DNA of 64,000 bases from Bog-756 sp036513075 (GTDB lineage: Bacteria > Actinomycetota > Acidimicrobiia > Acidimicrobiales > RAAP-2): contig DATBZS010000042.1 in assembly GCA_036513075.1 (NCBI GenBank), forward strand, positions 7,196 through 71,195. The letters are read 5' to 3'. The position numbers and the translations under genes were made by a program. Below, piece after piece: positions 8,629 to 17,909 of the stretch. The notes under the pieces are model-generated. The model was given only the letters and a program-made list of their open reading frames with translations, ran no database searches and had not been told where the DNA came from. Positions within the stretch are counted from its first letter, which is position 1; each line of letters begins with the position of its first letter.

Positions 8629-9399
8629 ATGCCCAGCATCGAGTCCTACGTTCCCGGCACGCCATCATGGGTGGACCTGGCTTCGCCCGACGTCGACGCG
8701 TCGGTCGCCTTCTATGGCGACCTCTTCGGGTGGGTCGCACCCGAATTGCCGCCCGAGGCCGGTGGCTACCGGATGTTCGAGCTCGGAGGCGTGCCCGTGG
8801 CTGGCGCCGCCCCCATCATGATGCCCGGCCAACCGCCGGCGTGGACGACCTACGTGTCCGTCGACGACGCCGACGCGTCGATCGCCAAGGCGAAGGCGGC
8901 CGGCGCCACGGTCTTCGTGGAGCCCATGGACGTGCTCGATGTCGGCCGGATGGCCGTGTTCGCCGACCCCACCGGTGCGGCCTGCGCGGTGTGGCAGCCG
9001 AAAGCCCACCCGGGTGCGGGACTGGTCAACGAGCCCGGCGCACTGGCCTGGAACGAGCTGTCCACCCGGGACACGACTGCCGCCGCTGCCTTCTACGCCG
9101 CAGTGTTCGGATGGGAGGCGGCCACGGCCGATATGGGCGGCATGGAGTACACCGAATGGAGGCTCGAAGGGAACCCGGTCGGTGGAATGATGCCGATGCC
9201 TGCCGAGATCCCGGCCGAGGTGCCCGCCTACTGGCTCACCTACTTCGCCACGGCCGACTGCGACGACACCGTGGGTCGGGCGTCAGCCGCCGGGGCCACG
9301 GTCGTGGTTCCGCCCACCGACATCCCACCGGGCCGGTTCGCCGTCCTCGTCGACCCGGTCGGCGCCACGTTCGGCACCATCGCACTGGCGGCGGCCTGA
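8629..9399 (+). CDS. VOC/glyoxalase-fold protein with two tandem domains
   Basis: 256 residues made of two vicinal-oxygen-chelate units, residues about 8-120 (VDLASPDVDASVAFYGDLFGW) and 130-255 (WNELSTRDTTAAAAFYAAVFGW). Each unit ends in a DPTGA/DPVGA segment. This matches the CFP30B-like actinobacterial subfamily annotated as hydroxylase or glyoxalase, whose reaction is not generally known. A strong ribosome site AAGGAGG sits five bases before the ATG. It probably stands alone: neighbours differ in strand or are separated by 70 bases. Confidence 0.88.
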   Translation: MPSIESYVPGTPSWVDLASPDVDASVAFYGDLFGWVAPELPPEAGGYRMFELGGVPVAGAAPIMMPGQPPAWTTYVSVDDADASIAKAKAAGATVFVEPMDVLDVGRMAVFADPTGAACAVWQPKAHPGAGLVNEPGALAWNELSTRDTTAAAAFYAAVFGWEAATADMGGMEYTEWRLEGNPVGGMMPMPAEIPAEVPAYWLTYFATADCDDTVGRASAAGATVVVPPTDIPPGRFAVLVDPVGATFGTIALAAA

Positions 9400-9469
9400 C
9401 GGGGGGGTCCATGGCCCCGTCGCCGGCTCCATCGACGGTCCCCATGGGCCGGAACTGCTCCATCCGGGA

Positions 9470-10831
9470 ATGGTGCCGTCAACTACTCTTATCGTCGTGA
9501 TCACGCCCCGAATCAACCAAACACGTCGAATCGTCACCGAACTGCCCGGCCCAAAGTCGAAAGAGCTCGGTGCGCGGCGCGCGGCGGCCGTCGCCCCCGG
9601 GGTCAGCTCGGTCTTCCCTCTCTACATCGATCGCGCCGAGGGGGCGATCCTCGTCGACGTCGACGGCAACTCGTTGATCGACCTCGGGTCGGGCATCGCT
9701 GTGGTCAGCGTGGGGCACGCCGCCCCGGCCGTGGTCGAGGCCGTCCGGGACCAGATCGCCAAGTTCTCCCACACCTGCTTCATGGTCAGCCCCTACGAGC
9801 AGTACGTCGCCGTGTGCGAGGAGCTCAATGCCCGGACCCCCGGCGACCACGAGAAGCGCTCGGCGCTGTTCAACTCGGGCGCCGAGGCTGTCGAGAACGC
9901 GGTCAAGATCGCCCGCCACGTCACCGGCCGCGACGCCGTCATCGTGTTCGACCACGCGTACCACGGCCGGACCAACCTGACCATGGCCCTGACGGCCAAG
10001 AACATGCCCTACCGGCATCGCTTCGGCCCCTTCGCTCCCGAGGTGTACCGGGTGCCGATGTCCTACCCGTTCCGCGACCCCGAGGGCATGACCGGTGCCG
10101 AGGCGGCTGCCCGGGCCATCGAGCAGATGGAGCGCCAGGTCGGCGCGACGAACGCCGGCTGCGTCCTCATTGAGCCGATCCAGGGCGAAGGCGGCTTCAT
10201 CGTCCCCGCCCCCGGCTTTCTACCGGCCATCGCCGAGTGGTGTACGGCCAATGGCGTCCTGCTCATCGCCGACGAGATCCAGACCGGGTTCTGTCGCACC
10301 GGCGAGTGGTTCGCCTGCGACCACGAGGGGGTCGTCCCCGACCTCATCACCACGGCCAAGGCCATGGCCGGCGGCATGCCCCTGGCGGCGGTCACCGGGC
10401 GGGCCGAGCTCATGGACCAGGTGCATGTCGGCGGCCTCGGCGGGACCTACGGGGGCAATCCGGTGTCCTGCGTGGCCGCCCTCGCTTCCATCCAGACCAT
10501 GGTCGACCAGGACCTCGCCGGCGCGGCGACCAAGATCGGCGCCACCATCGCCGACCGGTTCACCGCCCTGCAGCACACCCATCCCGGCATCGGCGACGTG
10601 CGCGGCCGGGGGGCGATGATGGCCATGGAGCTGGTGACGCCCGGCACCAAGGAGCCCGACGCCGACGCCGCCAAGCGGATCGTCGCCGCCTGTCACCGCG
10701 AGGGCGTCGTCATCCTGTCGTGCGGAAGCTTCGGCAATGTACTGCGCCTGCTACCCCCGCTGGTCATCGAGCCCGGGCTGCTCGACGACGGGCTCGGGGT
10801 CCTGGCCGACGCCATCACCGCCGAGCTGTAG
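9470..10831 (+). CDS. gabT: 4-aminobutyrate aminotransferase (class III PLP enzyme)
   Basis: The sequence aligns throughout with mycobacterial GabT as I know it: DVDGNSLIDLGSGIAV, FNSGAEAVENAVKIAR, FDHAYHGRTNLTMALTAK, EPIQGEGGFIVPA and GGLGGTYGGNPV are shared. The PLP lysine is Lys297 in TTAKAMAGG, and DEIQTG provides the cofactor-ring aspartate. It converts 4-aminobutyrate and 2-oxoglutarate to succinate semialdehyde and glutamate. The start is uncertain: ATG at 9470 has little ribosome site, while GTG at 9497 gives an N-terminus matching the mycobacterial length and follows a TACTCT-like -10 box, consistent with a leaderless transcript. The aldehyde dehydrogenase about 4 kb downstream could act next but is not in the same operon. 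Confidence 0.92.
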   Translation: MVPSTTLIVVITPRINQTRRIVTELPGPKSKELGARRAAAVAPGVSSVFPLYIDRAEGAILVDVDGNSLIDLGSGIAVVSVGHAAPAVVEAVRDQIAKFSHTCFMVSPYEQYVAVCEELNARTPGDHEKRSALFNSGAEAVENAVKIARHVTGRDAVIVFDHAYHGRTNLTMALTAKNMPYRHRFGPFAPEVYRVPMSYPFRDPEGMTGAEAAARAIEQMERQVGATNAGCVLIEPIQGEGGFIVPAPGFLPAIAEWCTANGVLLIADEIQTGFCRTGEWFACDHEGVVPDLITTAKAMAGGMPLAAVTGRAELMDQVHVGGLGGTYGGNPVSCVAALASIQTMVDQDLAGAATKIGATIADRFTALQHTHPGIGDVRGRGAMMAMELVTPGTKEPDADAAKRIVAACHREGVVILSCGSFGNVLRLLPPLVIEPGLLDDGLGVLADAITAEL

Positions 10832-10884
10832 TGACGCCAGCAGGACGAGGTCCCGATCCGCACCATGGGGTCGGCCAACTCAGG

Positions 10885-11493
10885 TCAGTGCGGCAGTTCG
10901 GGACGCCCGGACGTGCGCATCGAGTCCAGTCCGGCATCGAGCAGCGACAGCTCGTGGCCGGCGTCCTCGGTCAGGTCGCGGATCCGTTGGGCGCTGGTCT
11001 CGCCGGCCGAGGCCACCGCGGCCTGTTGGACGTCGGTGGCCGCCCGCATGACCTCCAGCACCTGGTCGCCCAATGCGGCGGGAACCCGCGCCCCGGAGTC
11101 GACCCGGAGCACCTTGTCGATGTCGACGGCCGCCGCCTGGAGGCGTCGGCACAGCGACGGAAGCTCCGCCGTCGGGCCGCCCAGCTCGTCGGTCGCCCGG
11201 ACGGCGGCAGAAGCCCGGTCGACCGTGCGCCACATCTCCTTGGCCACCCTGGCCGACGTCCACTGCTGCAGCTCGGCCGAGGTCACGGCAACGCCTGACC
11301 GGTTCCAGCGGTTCGACGCGGCCACGTCCCACATGGCGGTGGCACCGATGACCGCCCCGTGTGAGCGGAAGGCCCGCAGTTTGCGGCGGCCATAGCGCCA
11401 GAGGAGGAATCCGCCGGTCACCACCACGAGGAAGGTGAATCCGGCCAGGACGACGAGCCCGAGGAGCAGGGATTCGAGGATCGAACCGATCAT
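10885..11493 (-). CDS. Membrane-anchored protein of unknown function
   Basis: A 202-residue protein with one strongly hydrophobic N-terminal segment (about residues 8-32) ending in the basic WRYGRRKLRAFRSHG. The remainder is soluble, mostly helical by composition (Ala, Glu, Arg-rich heptad-like stretches), with no enzyme motif I recognise. The positive residues after the hydrophobic segment suggest the soluble part faces the cytoplasm. It converges on gabT and ends 54 bases from it. Upstream lies the phosphatase gene, same strand, about 85 bases away. Confidence 0.75.
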   Translation of the reverse strand: MIGSILESLLLGLVVLAGFTFLVVVTGGFLLWRYGRRKLRAFRSHGAVIGATAMWDVAASNRWNRSGVAVTSAELQQWTSARVAKEMWRTVDRASAAVRATDELGGPTAELPSLCRRLQAAAVDIDKVLRVDSGARVPAALGDQVLEVMRAATDVQQAAVASAGETSAQRIRDLTEDAGHELSLLDAGLDSMRTSGRPELPH

Positions 11494-11578
11494 CGCTCCA
11501 TCCTACGGCGGGTCCGGTCCGTCCGGACGTCCCCCTGTCTCGACCCGCGCCGCCAGGCCGGCTTCGTGGGCGCCGCAG

Positions 11579-12367
11579 TCAGGCACCCGGCTCGAGCATC
11601 AGCTCGCTGATCCGGTCGAGCGACGCGGCCGGTACACCGGCCTCCACTGCCCACGACCGGGCCCCGCCGTAGCGAGTCTGCAGCTGGTCGAGAAAACCTT
11701 CCATCGTCGCTGCCTCGACGCTGAACCGGGAGGCCGGCACCTTGGCCATGCGCTCGGCGAACTCGGCATCGGCCTCCTCCCACCGCTTCAGGATGAAGCG
11801 GAGCCGCTCCGCCGTGATCACATAGTCGGCCACGATCACCTCGCGCTCGACACCGAGGATCTCGAGGATCAGGGCAGCGAGCACGCCCGTTCGGTCCTTG
11901 CCAGCGGCGCAATGGAAGACCAGGGGGTAGTGCTCGTCGCCGCCCAGCAGGGTCAGGGCGGCAACCAGCGAGTCCCGTCCGACGTCGAGGTACCAGAGGT
12001 AGCGCTCGGCCAGGTCGTCGCCCGCGGGGGCGGGAGCGGCCACGGACTCGCCCTCCGCGGCACGGTCGGACGTGCCGTCGCCCCGGACGCCCTCTTTCAC
12101 GACGGCGAGGTGGTGGAAGACGATCCCCTCGGGCTCGAGTGGGCCCCGACCGGTGCGGTCCAGCTCACGCTCGGTGCGGAGGTCGACCACCGTCCGAAGG
12201 CCCAGGGCACGCAGGCGTCCGACGTCCTCGGTGGTCAGTTCGTGCAGGGCATCGGCCCGGTACAGGCGCCCCCACCGGGTGGTCCGTCCGCCGCGTCCCC
12301 GATAGCCGCCCAGGTCACGGAAATTGAAGGAACCCTCGAGGGTGACCAGGCGTGCTTCGGTGTCCAT
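11579..12367 (-). CDS. Tyrosine/serine phosphatase, MptpB-like
   Basis: A 262-residue phosphatase with the P-loop HCAAGKDRTG (nucleophile Cys153, Arg159), nearly the same as the HCFAGKDRTG loop of M. tuberculosis PtpB. The FNFRDLGGY opening and YRADALHELTTEDVGRLRAL also belong to this family, which acts on phosphotyrosine and phosphoinositides. There is no signal peptide. The start is the ATG at 12367; the longer open frame upstream runs antisense through the MMPL leader and is not supported. It is divergent from the MMPL transporter, starts 181 bases apart. Confidence 0.9.
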   Translation of the reverse strand: MDTEARLVTLEGSFNFRDLGGYRGRGGRTTRWGRLYRADALHELTTEDVGRLRALGLRTVVDLRTERELDRTGRGPLEPEGIVFHHLAVVKEGVRGDGTSDRAAEGESVAAPAPAGDDLAERYLWYLDVGRDSLVAALTLLGGDEHYPLVFHCAAGKDRTGVLAALILEILGVEREVIVADYVITAERLRFILKRWEEADAEFAERMAKVPASRFSVEAATMEGFLDQLQTRYGGARSWAVEAGVPAASLDRISELMLEPGA

Positions 12368-12548
12368 CGGACCATCTTTGCCGCTCGGTGGACCAGGGTG
12401 TTCCGAGTGGGGTGTCTCCATGAGGGAGACTGTGGGAGCGATCCGTCGGACGGTCCGCCCGGGAACCCCGGTGTGGCCACCGCCTTCCCCCGGGCGGCCG
12501 CCGGTGACCCCCAGTCCGACCCCCACCGCCGAACAGGAGTCACCCCTG

Positions 12549-14765
12549 ATGAAGTCCCTCGCAACCTGGTGCGTCCGACACCGCCGCGTCGTCGTGCTGC
12601 TCTGGATCGCCGCGCTCGTCGGCATGACGCTTCTCTCCCAGGGCGTCGGTACTGCGTACAACAACAACTTCCAGCTGCCCCACACCGAGTCGACCCAGGC
12701 CCTCGACCTTCTCCAGGCCGCCGCGCCCAAGCAGTCGGGAGACCAGGAGCGCATCGTCTTCCACACCACGGACGGCTCGAAGGTCACCGATCAGCAAGTC
12801 CAGGCAACCGTCGAACAGATGCTGGCCGAGGTTGCGAAGCTGCCCCACGTCACCGCAATACAGAGTCCTTACTCCGCGCTCGGCGCCCATCAGATCAGTG
12901 CCGACGGACAGACGGCGTTCGCTACGGTCACCTTCGATGTCCTGAGCCAGGGTGAGAGCGCGACCCAGTCCAAGGCCTTCGTCAACGCCGCGCTCACCGC
13001 ACAGGGCCCTCATCTGCAGGTGGCCGTCTCCGGCCTCATCGCCGAGCAGGCCGACCGGCAATCCATCGGCGGAACCGGACTCGGTGTGCTCCTCGCCGCC
13101 GTCGTGCTGCTGATCGTCTTCGGCTCGATCTTCGCCATGGCACTTCCGCTGCTGTCTGCCCTGGCCTCGCTAGGCACCGCCATCGGCGTGATCGGGCTGC
13201 TCAGCCACGTCATGAAGATGCCGGTGTTCTCGTCGGAGCTGGTCCTGCTGATCGGCCTCGGCGTGGGCGTCGACTACGCCCTATTCATCGTCACCCGGCA
13301 CCGACAGGGACTCATTGCCGGCCAGGACATCGAGTCGTCCATCATCAACGCGGTCAATACGTCCGGCCGGGCCGTGCTGTTCGCCGGGATCATCGTGTGC
13401 ATCGCCCTGCTCGGCATGTTCGCCCTCGGCGTCTCGTTCCTCTACGGCCTCGCCACCGCCGCGGCCATCGGTGTGCTGTTCACCATGATCGCCGCTCTCA
13501 CCCTGCTACCCGCCCTGCTCGGTTTCATCGGACCGAAGGTGCTCAGTGGCAAGCAGAAGAAGAGCTTGGCTGCCAACGGACCCCGGATCGTCGGCGCCGA
13601 CACCAAGGGCTTCTGGCCCAAGTGGGCGGACTTCATCCAGGGCCGGCCCATCGTCCCCGCCGTCATCGCCCTGATCATCGTGGCCATCATCGCCGCGCCG
13701 TTCTTCAGCCTGCGTCTCGGCACGTCAGACCAGGGCAACGATCCGACGGGAACGACCACCCGGCAGGCCTACGACCTGCTGTCGTCAGGCTTCGGTCCGG
13801 GCTTCAACGGACCGCTGCAGCTGGTGGCCGTCGAAAAGGGCCAGATCGACACCCAGACCCTCGACACGCTGGCCGCCGACGTCCCCCGCCAGCCCGGAGT
13901 GGCCACTGTCGTGCCGCCCATCGTGTTGCCGGTCCACAATGGCGAGCAGGTGGCGCTGGTCAACGTCTACCCGACGACATCGCCCCAATCGTCGGGAACC
14001 AACGCATTGATCAACCACCTCCGACAATCGACCATCCCGGAGTCGACGGCGGGCACGGGCATCACCGTCTATGTCGGCGGCACGACGGCGATCTTCGCCG
14101 ACTTCGCCAAGGTCCTGTCCTCCAAACTGCCCCTCTTCATCGGACTGGTGGTCCTGCTGTCGTTCCTCCTCCTGGTCATCGTGTTCCGGAGCCTGGTCAT
14201 TCCCCTGACGGCGGCGATCATGAACCTGCTGTCGATCGCTGCCGCCTTCGGCATCATGGTGGCGGTGTTCCAGTGGGGCTGGGGCAACTCGGTCATACCG
14301 GTGGGCAACACCGGGCCGATCGACGCCTTCCTGCCCGTGATGATGTTCGCCATCCTCTTCGGTCTGTCCATGGACTACGAGGTGTTCCTCATCACCCGAA
14401 TCCAAGAGGAACACGCCAAGTGCGGGGACAACCGGACGGCGGTCCGCAATGGCCTGGCCGCCACCGGAAAGACCATCACCGCGGCCGCCCTGATCATGAT
14501 CCTGGTCTTCGGCGCCTTCATCCTCGGTGGCATCCGGGTGATCAAGGAGTTCGGCCTGGGCCTGGCCGGTGGGATCCTCATCGACGCGGTGATCATCCGC
14601 ATGGCCGTCGTCCCGTCGGTCATGATCCTGCTCGGCGAGTCGAATTGGTGGTTCCCGAAGTGGCTGGAGTGGGTGCCCCACGTGATCGTGGATCCCGACC
14701 TCCCCATGGACCCCGTGCCGCCGACCCTCCCGGGCACACCCGAGGACGAGCCGGTCCCGGTCTGA
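12549..14765 (+). CDS. MMPL-family RND transporter
   Basis: 738 residues arranged as two repeats, each a membrane segment, a large extracytoplasmic domain, then a bundle of membrane helices, giving about eleven to twelve segments. The proton-relay Asp-Tyr pairs appear in both halves: GLGVGVDYALFIVTRHR and FGLSMDYEVFLITRIQEEH. MMPL proteins export lipids, siderophores or toxic compounds across the plasma membrane using the proton gradient; the substrate is unknown. The ATG at 12549 has an AGGAG site ten bases upstream; the frame is open to 12324 but that part is the divergent promoter region. The C-terminal tail is short and Pro-rich. Confidence 0.92.
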   Translation: MKSLATWCVRHRRVVVLLWIAALVGMTLLSQGVGTAYNNNFQLPHTESTQALDLLQAAAPKQSGDQERIVFHTTDGSKVTDQQVQATVEQMLAEVAKLPHVTAIQSPYSALGAHQISADGQTAFATVTFDVLSQGESATQSKAFVNAALTAQGPHLQVAVSGLIAEQADRQSIGGTGLGVLLAAVVLLIVFGSIFAMALPLLSALASLGTAIGVIGLLSHVMKMPVFSSELVLLIGLGVGVDYALFIVTRHRQGLIAGQDIESSIINAVNTSGRAVLFAGIIVCIALLGMFALGVSFLYGLATAAAIGVLFTMIAALTLLPALLGFIGPKVLSGKQKKSLAANGPRIVGADTKGFWPKWADFIQGRPIVPAVIALIIVAIIAAPFFSLRLGTSDQGNDPTGTTTRQAYDLLSSGFGPGFNGPLQLVAVEKGQIDTQTLDTLAADVPRQPGVATVVPPIVLPVHNGEQVALVNVYPTTSPQSSGTNALINHLRQSTIPESTAGTGITVYVGGTTAIFADFAKVLSSKLPLFIGLVVLLSFLLLVIVFRSLVIPLTAAIMNLLSIAAAFGIMVAVFQWGWGNSVIPVGNTGPIDAFLPVMMFAILFGLSMDYEVFLITRIQEEHAKCGDNRTAVRNGLAATGKTITAAALIMILVFGAFILGGIRVIKEFGLGLAGGILIDAVIIRMAVVPSVMILLGESNWWFPKWLEWVPHVIVDPDLPMDPVPPTLPGTPEDEPVPV

Positions 14766-14874
14766 CCCGATCCGCCACCCGGGTTGACCCTGGGGTTCCG
14801 GGGCACCGGGACATCGCCCGGACCCCGGTGTAGGTTCGCGACAGGCAACTACTGCACCCCAGGGGGATCCCACC

Positions 14875-16320
14875 ATGTCCGACTTCGTCATGACCATCGG
14901 GGGCGACTCCGTTCCCGCCTCAGACTCGTTCGGGGTCATCAACCCGGCCAACGGCGAGGTCTTCGCCCACGCGCCCGAGTGCACCCGGGACCAGCTCGAT
15001 GCGGCCTTCGACTCAGCCGCCAAGGCCCAGCGCGACTGGAAGCTCGACGAGGCGGCCCGTCGCAAGACCGTCCTCGATATGGCCGATGTTCTCTTCGCCT
15101 CGGCGGAGGAGTTGGCACCGATCCTGACCGCCGAGCAGGGTAAGCCCCTCGCCGAAGCCACCATGGAGATCTTCGCATCGGGGATGTGGTGCCAGTACTT
15201 CGCCAATCTCGAGACACCACCCCAGGTGATCCAGGACGACGAGGCGGCCTATGTCGAGGTGGTTCGCCGGCCCATCGGTGTAGTGGCCGCCATCACCCCG
15301 TGGAACTTCCCGGTCCTGCTCGGCTTCTGGAAGATCGCCCCGGCCCTGGTGGCCGGCAACACACTGGTCCTCAAGCCGTCGCCCTTCACCCCGCTCTCGA
15401 CCCTGAAAGCTGTGGAGCTGCTGCGCGATGTGCTGCCCCCCGGCGTCATCAACGTGGTGAGCGGCGGCGACGAGCTCGGTGCGTGGATGACCAGCCACCC
15501 AGTCCCCCGCAAGGTGAGTTTCACCGGGTCGATCGCCACGGGCAAGAAAGTGGCCATGTCCGCCGCCCCCGACCTCAAGCGCGTCACCCTCGAACTCGGT
15601 GGCAACGACCCGGCCATCGTGCTCGACGACGCCGATCCGGCCATGGTCAGCAGGGCCATCTTCGCGGCGGCATTCGCCAACAACGGCCAGGTCTGCTCCG
15701 CCATCAAGCGTGTCTACGTGCCCGAGTCCCTGTACGCCGACGTTCTCGACGGGCTGACCGCGGAGGCGGCGGCGGTCAAGGTCGGTGACGGCACCGAGGC
15801 CGACTCCAAGCTCGGCCCCATCAACAACGCCCCGCAGTTCGAGCGGGTCAAGGACCTGGTGGCCGACGCGCTCTCCCATGGAGCGAAGGCCACGACGGGA
15901 GGTGCCGCTCGTGACGGTTCGGGCTATTTCTTCGAGCCGACGATCCTGACCGACATCAGCGACGGCACCCGGATCGTCGACGAGGAGCAGTTCGGTCCCG
16001 CCCTTCCGGTGATCCCGTACCGCAACCTGGACGAGGTCGTCGAGCGGGCCAACGCCACCCACTTCGGCCTGTCCGGCTCCGTGTGGGGCGCCGACGCCGA
16101 CCGGGCCACTGCGGTGGCCGGCCAACTGGAGTGCGGCACCGCCTGGGTCAACACCCACCTCGCCCTCGGCCCCTCACAGCCCTTCGGCGGATTCAAGTGG
16201 AGTGGCATCGGGATCGAAAACGGGCCCTGGGGCCTGGCCGAGTTCAGCGAGATCCAGGCCGTGCACCGTTCCCGGACGGCCGACGGCATGAATATGGGCA
16301 CGGCCGGGATCTACTCGTAG
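14875..16320 (+). CDS. NAD(P)-dependent aldehyde dehydrogenase
   Basis: A 481-residue aldehyde dehydrogenase with every catalytic element: cofactor-site PWNFPVLL, KPSPFTPLST, FTGSIATGK, general base Glu240 in LELGGND and nucleophile Cys274 in NNGQVCSA. The EEQFGPALPVIPY motif and C-terminal PFGGFKWSGIG complete the fold. It oxidises an aldehyde to the acid (or acyl product); the substrate is not deducible, though succinate semialdehyde from GabT is one possibility. A GGGG-rich ribosome site precedes the ATG. A TAGGTT -10 box with GGGACA 17 bases upstream (14808-14836) could be its promoter. Confidence 0.92.
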   Translation: MSDFVMTIGGDSVPASDSFGVINPANGEVFAHAPECTRDQLDAAFDSAAKAQRDWKLDEAARRKTVLDMADVLFASAEELAPILTAEQGKPLAEATMEIFASGMWCQYFANLETPPQVIQDDEAAYVEVVRRPIGVVAAITPWNFPVLLGFWKIAPALVAGNTLVLKPSPFTPLSTLKAVELLRDVLPPGVINVVSGGDELGAWMTSHPVPRKVSFTGSIATGKKVAMSAAPDLKRVTLELGGNDPAIVLDDADPAMVSRAIFAAAFANNGQVCSAIKRVYVPESLYADVLDGLTAEAAAVKVGDGTEADSKLGPINNAPQFERVKDLVADALSHGAKATTGGAARDGSGYFFEPTILTDISDGTRIVDEEQFGPALPVIPYRNLDEVVERANATHFGLSGSVWGADADRATAVAGQLECGTAWVNTHLALGPSQPFGGFKWSGIGIENGPWGLAEFSEIQAVHRSRTADGMNMGTAGIYS

Positions 16321-16322
16321 GG

Positions 16323-16469
16323 AGGGGCAGCGGCCGCCGGTCCGCACCGCTCCTGGCCATTGCGTTCACCCTCATGGCCACCGGCCTCGTCGGCTGCTCG
16401 TCGGGCGCGTCGTCCGCCCCCCACCACATGCTGAATTTCTTCAGGGCCCACCCCGCGCCGCTGCGATGA
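16323..16469 (+). pseudogene. Start-less lipoprotein-like fragment
   Basis: The frame reads RRSAPLLAIAFTLMATGLVGC then a short Ser/Ala tail and a stop at 16467-16469. It has the charged n-region, hydrophobic core and ATGLVGC lipobox of a lipoprotein signal, but no ATG, GTG or TTG lies upstream of the signal in frame after the dehydrogenase stop. Only about 30 residues follow the cysteine. It may be a remnant of a deleted lipoprotein, or chance. Confidence 0.35.
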
Positions 16470-16475
16470 GCCGGG

Positions 16476-17507
16476 TCAGCTTCCCGAAGACGAGCCGAGG
16501 ACTCTGGATGCTACCTGGGTGAACTGCTGGAACGACACCACCTGGTCGGCCGGTGGGGCGGTGACGGTAACCGGGACACCGAAGTTCGACATGTCCTCGA
16601 TGGCGTTGCCCGTCACGGTCTGTCCGGCGATGGTGATGTTCAGGTCCGTGGCGATGCGACGCAGCATGCCGGTGGCCGGGTCGACGAAGACGTCCATGCT
16701 GGCGCCGCTCGGGCCGAACAGGTTCTGCGCCGCACTACTCGAGCCGACCAGGGCCGACGCTTCGCTCAGATGCTTCTGCATGGCGGCTTCACTGATGACG
16801 ACGTGGTAGCCGTCCACCGGAGAGCCGTTGACCTGGGATGCACCCAGGGGCGTAACCTGGTCGCCCTGGGACCGGAGTATCTGGAACATCGTCACCGGGT
16901 TGGAGGCGCCCGGGGCAATGGACACTCCTGTCGTCGGGAGTGCGATCCACGACTTGCCCGGGACGATGTCGCTGAGATCGGACATCGACAGATAGCCGGA
17001 TCCCCCGACGTAGAGCTCGGCCATGGTGATGCCGGCCAATTTCGGCTGGCCCTGGTAGCCAACGGAGATCCGAGCGGCGTTGTTGGTGAAGTCCATCGCA
17101 CCGTCGCCCGTCGCCGTGATCTGCCCCTTACCCGGCACGTTGATCAGGATCGTCAGGTGGACGTCCGCCGTCTTGGCCCCGAGCGTCGAGTCGATGGAGG
17201 TCAGCACCACCTTGGTCGGCGACCCCGACGTGACGGTAGGCGAGGTTGCGTGGGATCCGGTCGCAACGACCACCGCGATGCCCACGGCGACGATGAGCAC
17301 CACAGCCACCGCCGCGACCACCCACCCCGTTCGGCGCCTCTCCGGTCCGGGCAACGGCGTCGAGTACAGGGAGACAGGCACTCCGGGCGGCGTCGGCGCT
17401 CCTGTCGGGCTCCCGTCCCTCGCCGCGCCCGCCGGATGGTCAGCACCAACAGATTCCGGCAGTCCGATTCGTGCCTCCGACTCGGGGAACTGAACGTCGT
17501 CGTCCAT
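16476..17507 (-). CDS. Membrane-anchored LppX/LprG-like protein
   Basis: 343 residues: a Pro-rich cytoplasmic lead of about 75, a single membrane segment (GWVVAAVAVVLIVAVGIAVVV), then an extracytoplasmic domain of about 240. That domain resembles the LppX_LprAFG fold used in mycobacteria to carry lipids between membranes: short beta strands, GDGAMDF, AELYVGGSGYLSM, a VDPATGMLRRI motif and a C-terminal FGVPVTVTAPP strand. There is no lipobox cysteine, so it is anchored by the helix. The ATG at 17507 has an AGGAGG site; the frame upstream to 17594 is rejected. The function is inferred from fold resemblance only. Confidence 0.75.
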   Translation of the reverse strand: MDDDVQFPESEARIGLPESVGADHPAGAARDGSPTGAPTPPGVPVSLYSTPLPGPERRRTGWVVAAVAVVLIVAVGIAVVVATGSHATSPTVTSGSPTKVVLTSIDSTLGAKTADVHLTILINVPGKGQITATGDGAMDFTNNAARISVGYQGQPKLAGITMAELYVGGSGYLSMSDLSDIVPGKSWIALPTTGVSIAPGASNPVTMFQILRSQGDQVTPLGASQVNGSPVDGYHVVISEAAMQKHLSEASALVGSSSAAQNLFGPSGASMDVFVDPATGMLRRIATDLNITIAGQTVTGNAIEDMSNFGVPVTVTAPPADQVVSFQQFTQVASRVLGSSSGS

Positions 17508-17909
17508 CGTCCACCTCCTCTGTCGACTCAAGGTACTGCCCAGCCGTGCCGGTCGGCCACGACCTCGGAGCACGACGCGCAACCGGTGGTGCACAGATCG
17601 CGAGCTCGACGATGACCCCGGCGCAGGATGGATGACCTACGTTGCCGGCGCCCGGCGGGCCATCGGGGGTCAGCAGGCTGTGTCGCTCGGCTGGTGGAGC
17701 ATTCGATCGGCCAACCAACTCCCACACCTCGTGGGGAACCAACTCGGACAGCCGCTCGTCGGTCCCGGACCATTGCACCCCGGCCGGCCTCACTTCCCCT
17801 CAGCACGGGCCATCATGCCGACGTTCCAACGGCCGATTCCGGCACGTTGCGCGCTGCGTTCGGCCCTGAGAACGACAGCCGGGGAGGCAGATGCTCTTAT
17901 GCTCTGCCC
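17508..17909. other. Divergent intergenic region
   Basis: This 402-base stretch separates two divergent genes and must hold both promoters. Several open frames cross it on both strands, but they show no domain and weak codon bias. A TATGCT hexamer about 12 bases before the ATG at 17910 is a possible -10 box for that gene. Confidence 0.5.

Noticed and set aside
9400..9469. Possible terminator hairpin after the glyoxalase-fold gene
   Set aside because: GGGG-TCCATGG-CCCC could pair, but there is no T-run and the sequence also fits random GC-rich DNA.
10237..11298. 353-codon frame overlapping gabT and the membrane protein
   Set aside because: It crosses the gabT stop and runs antisense to the next gene, with shadow composition.
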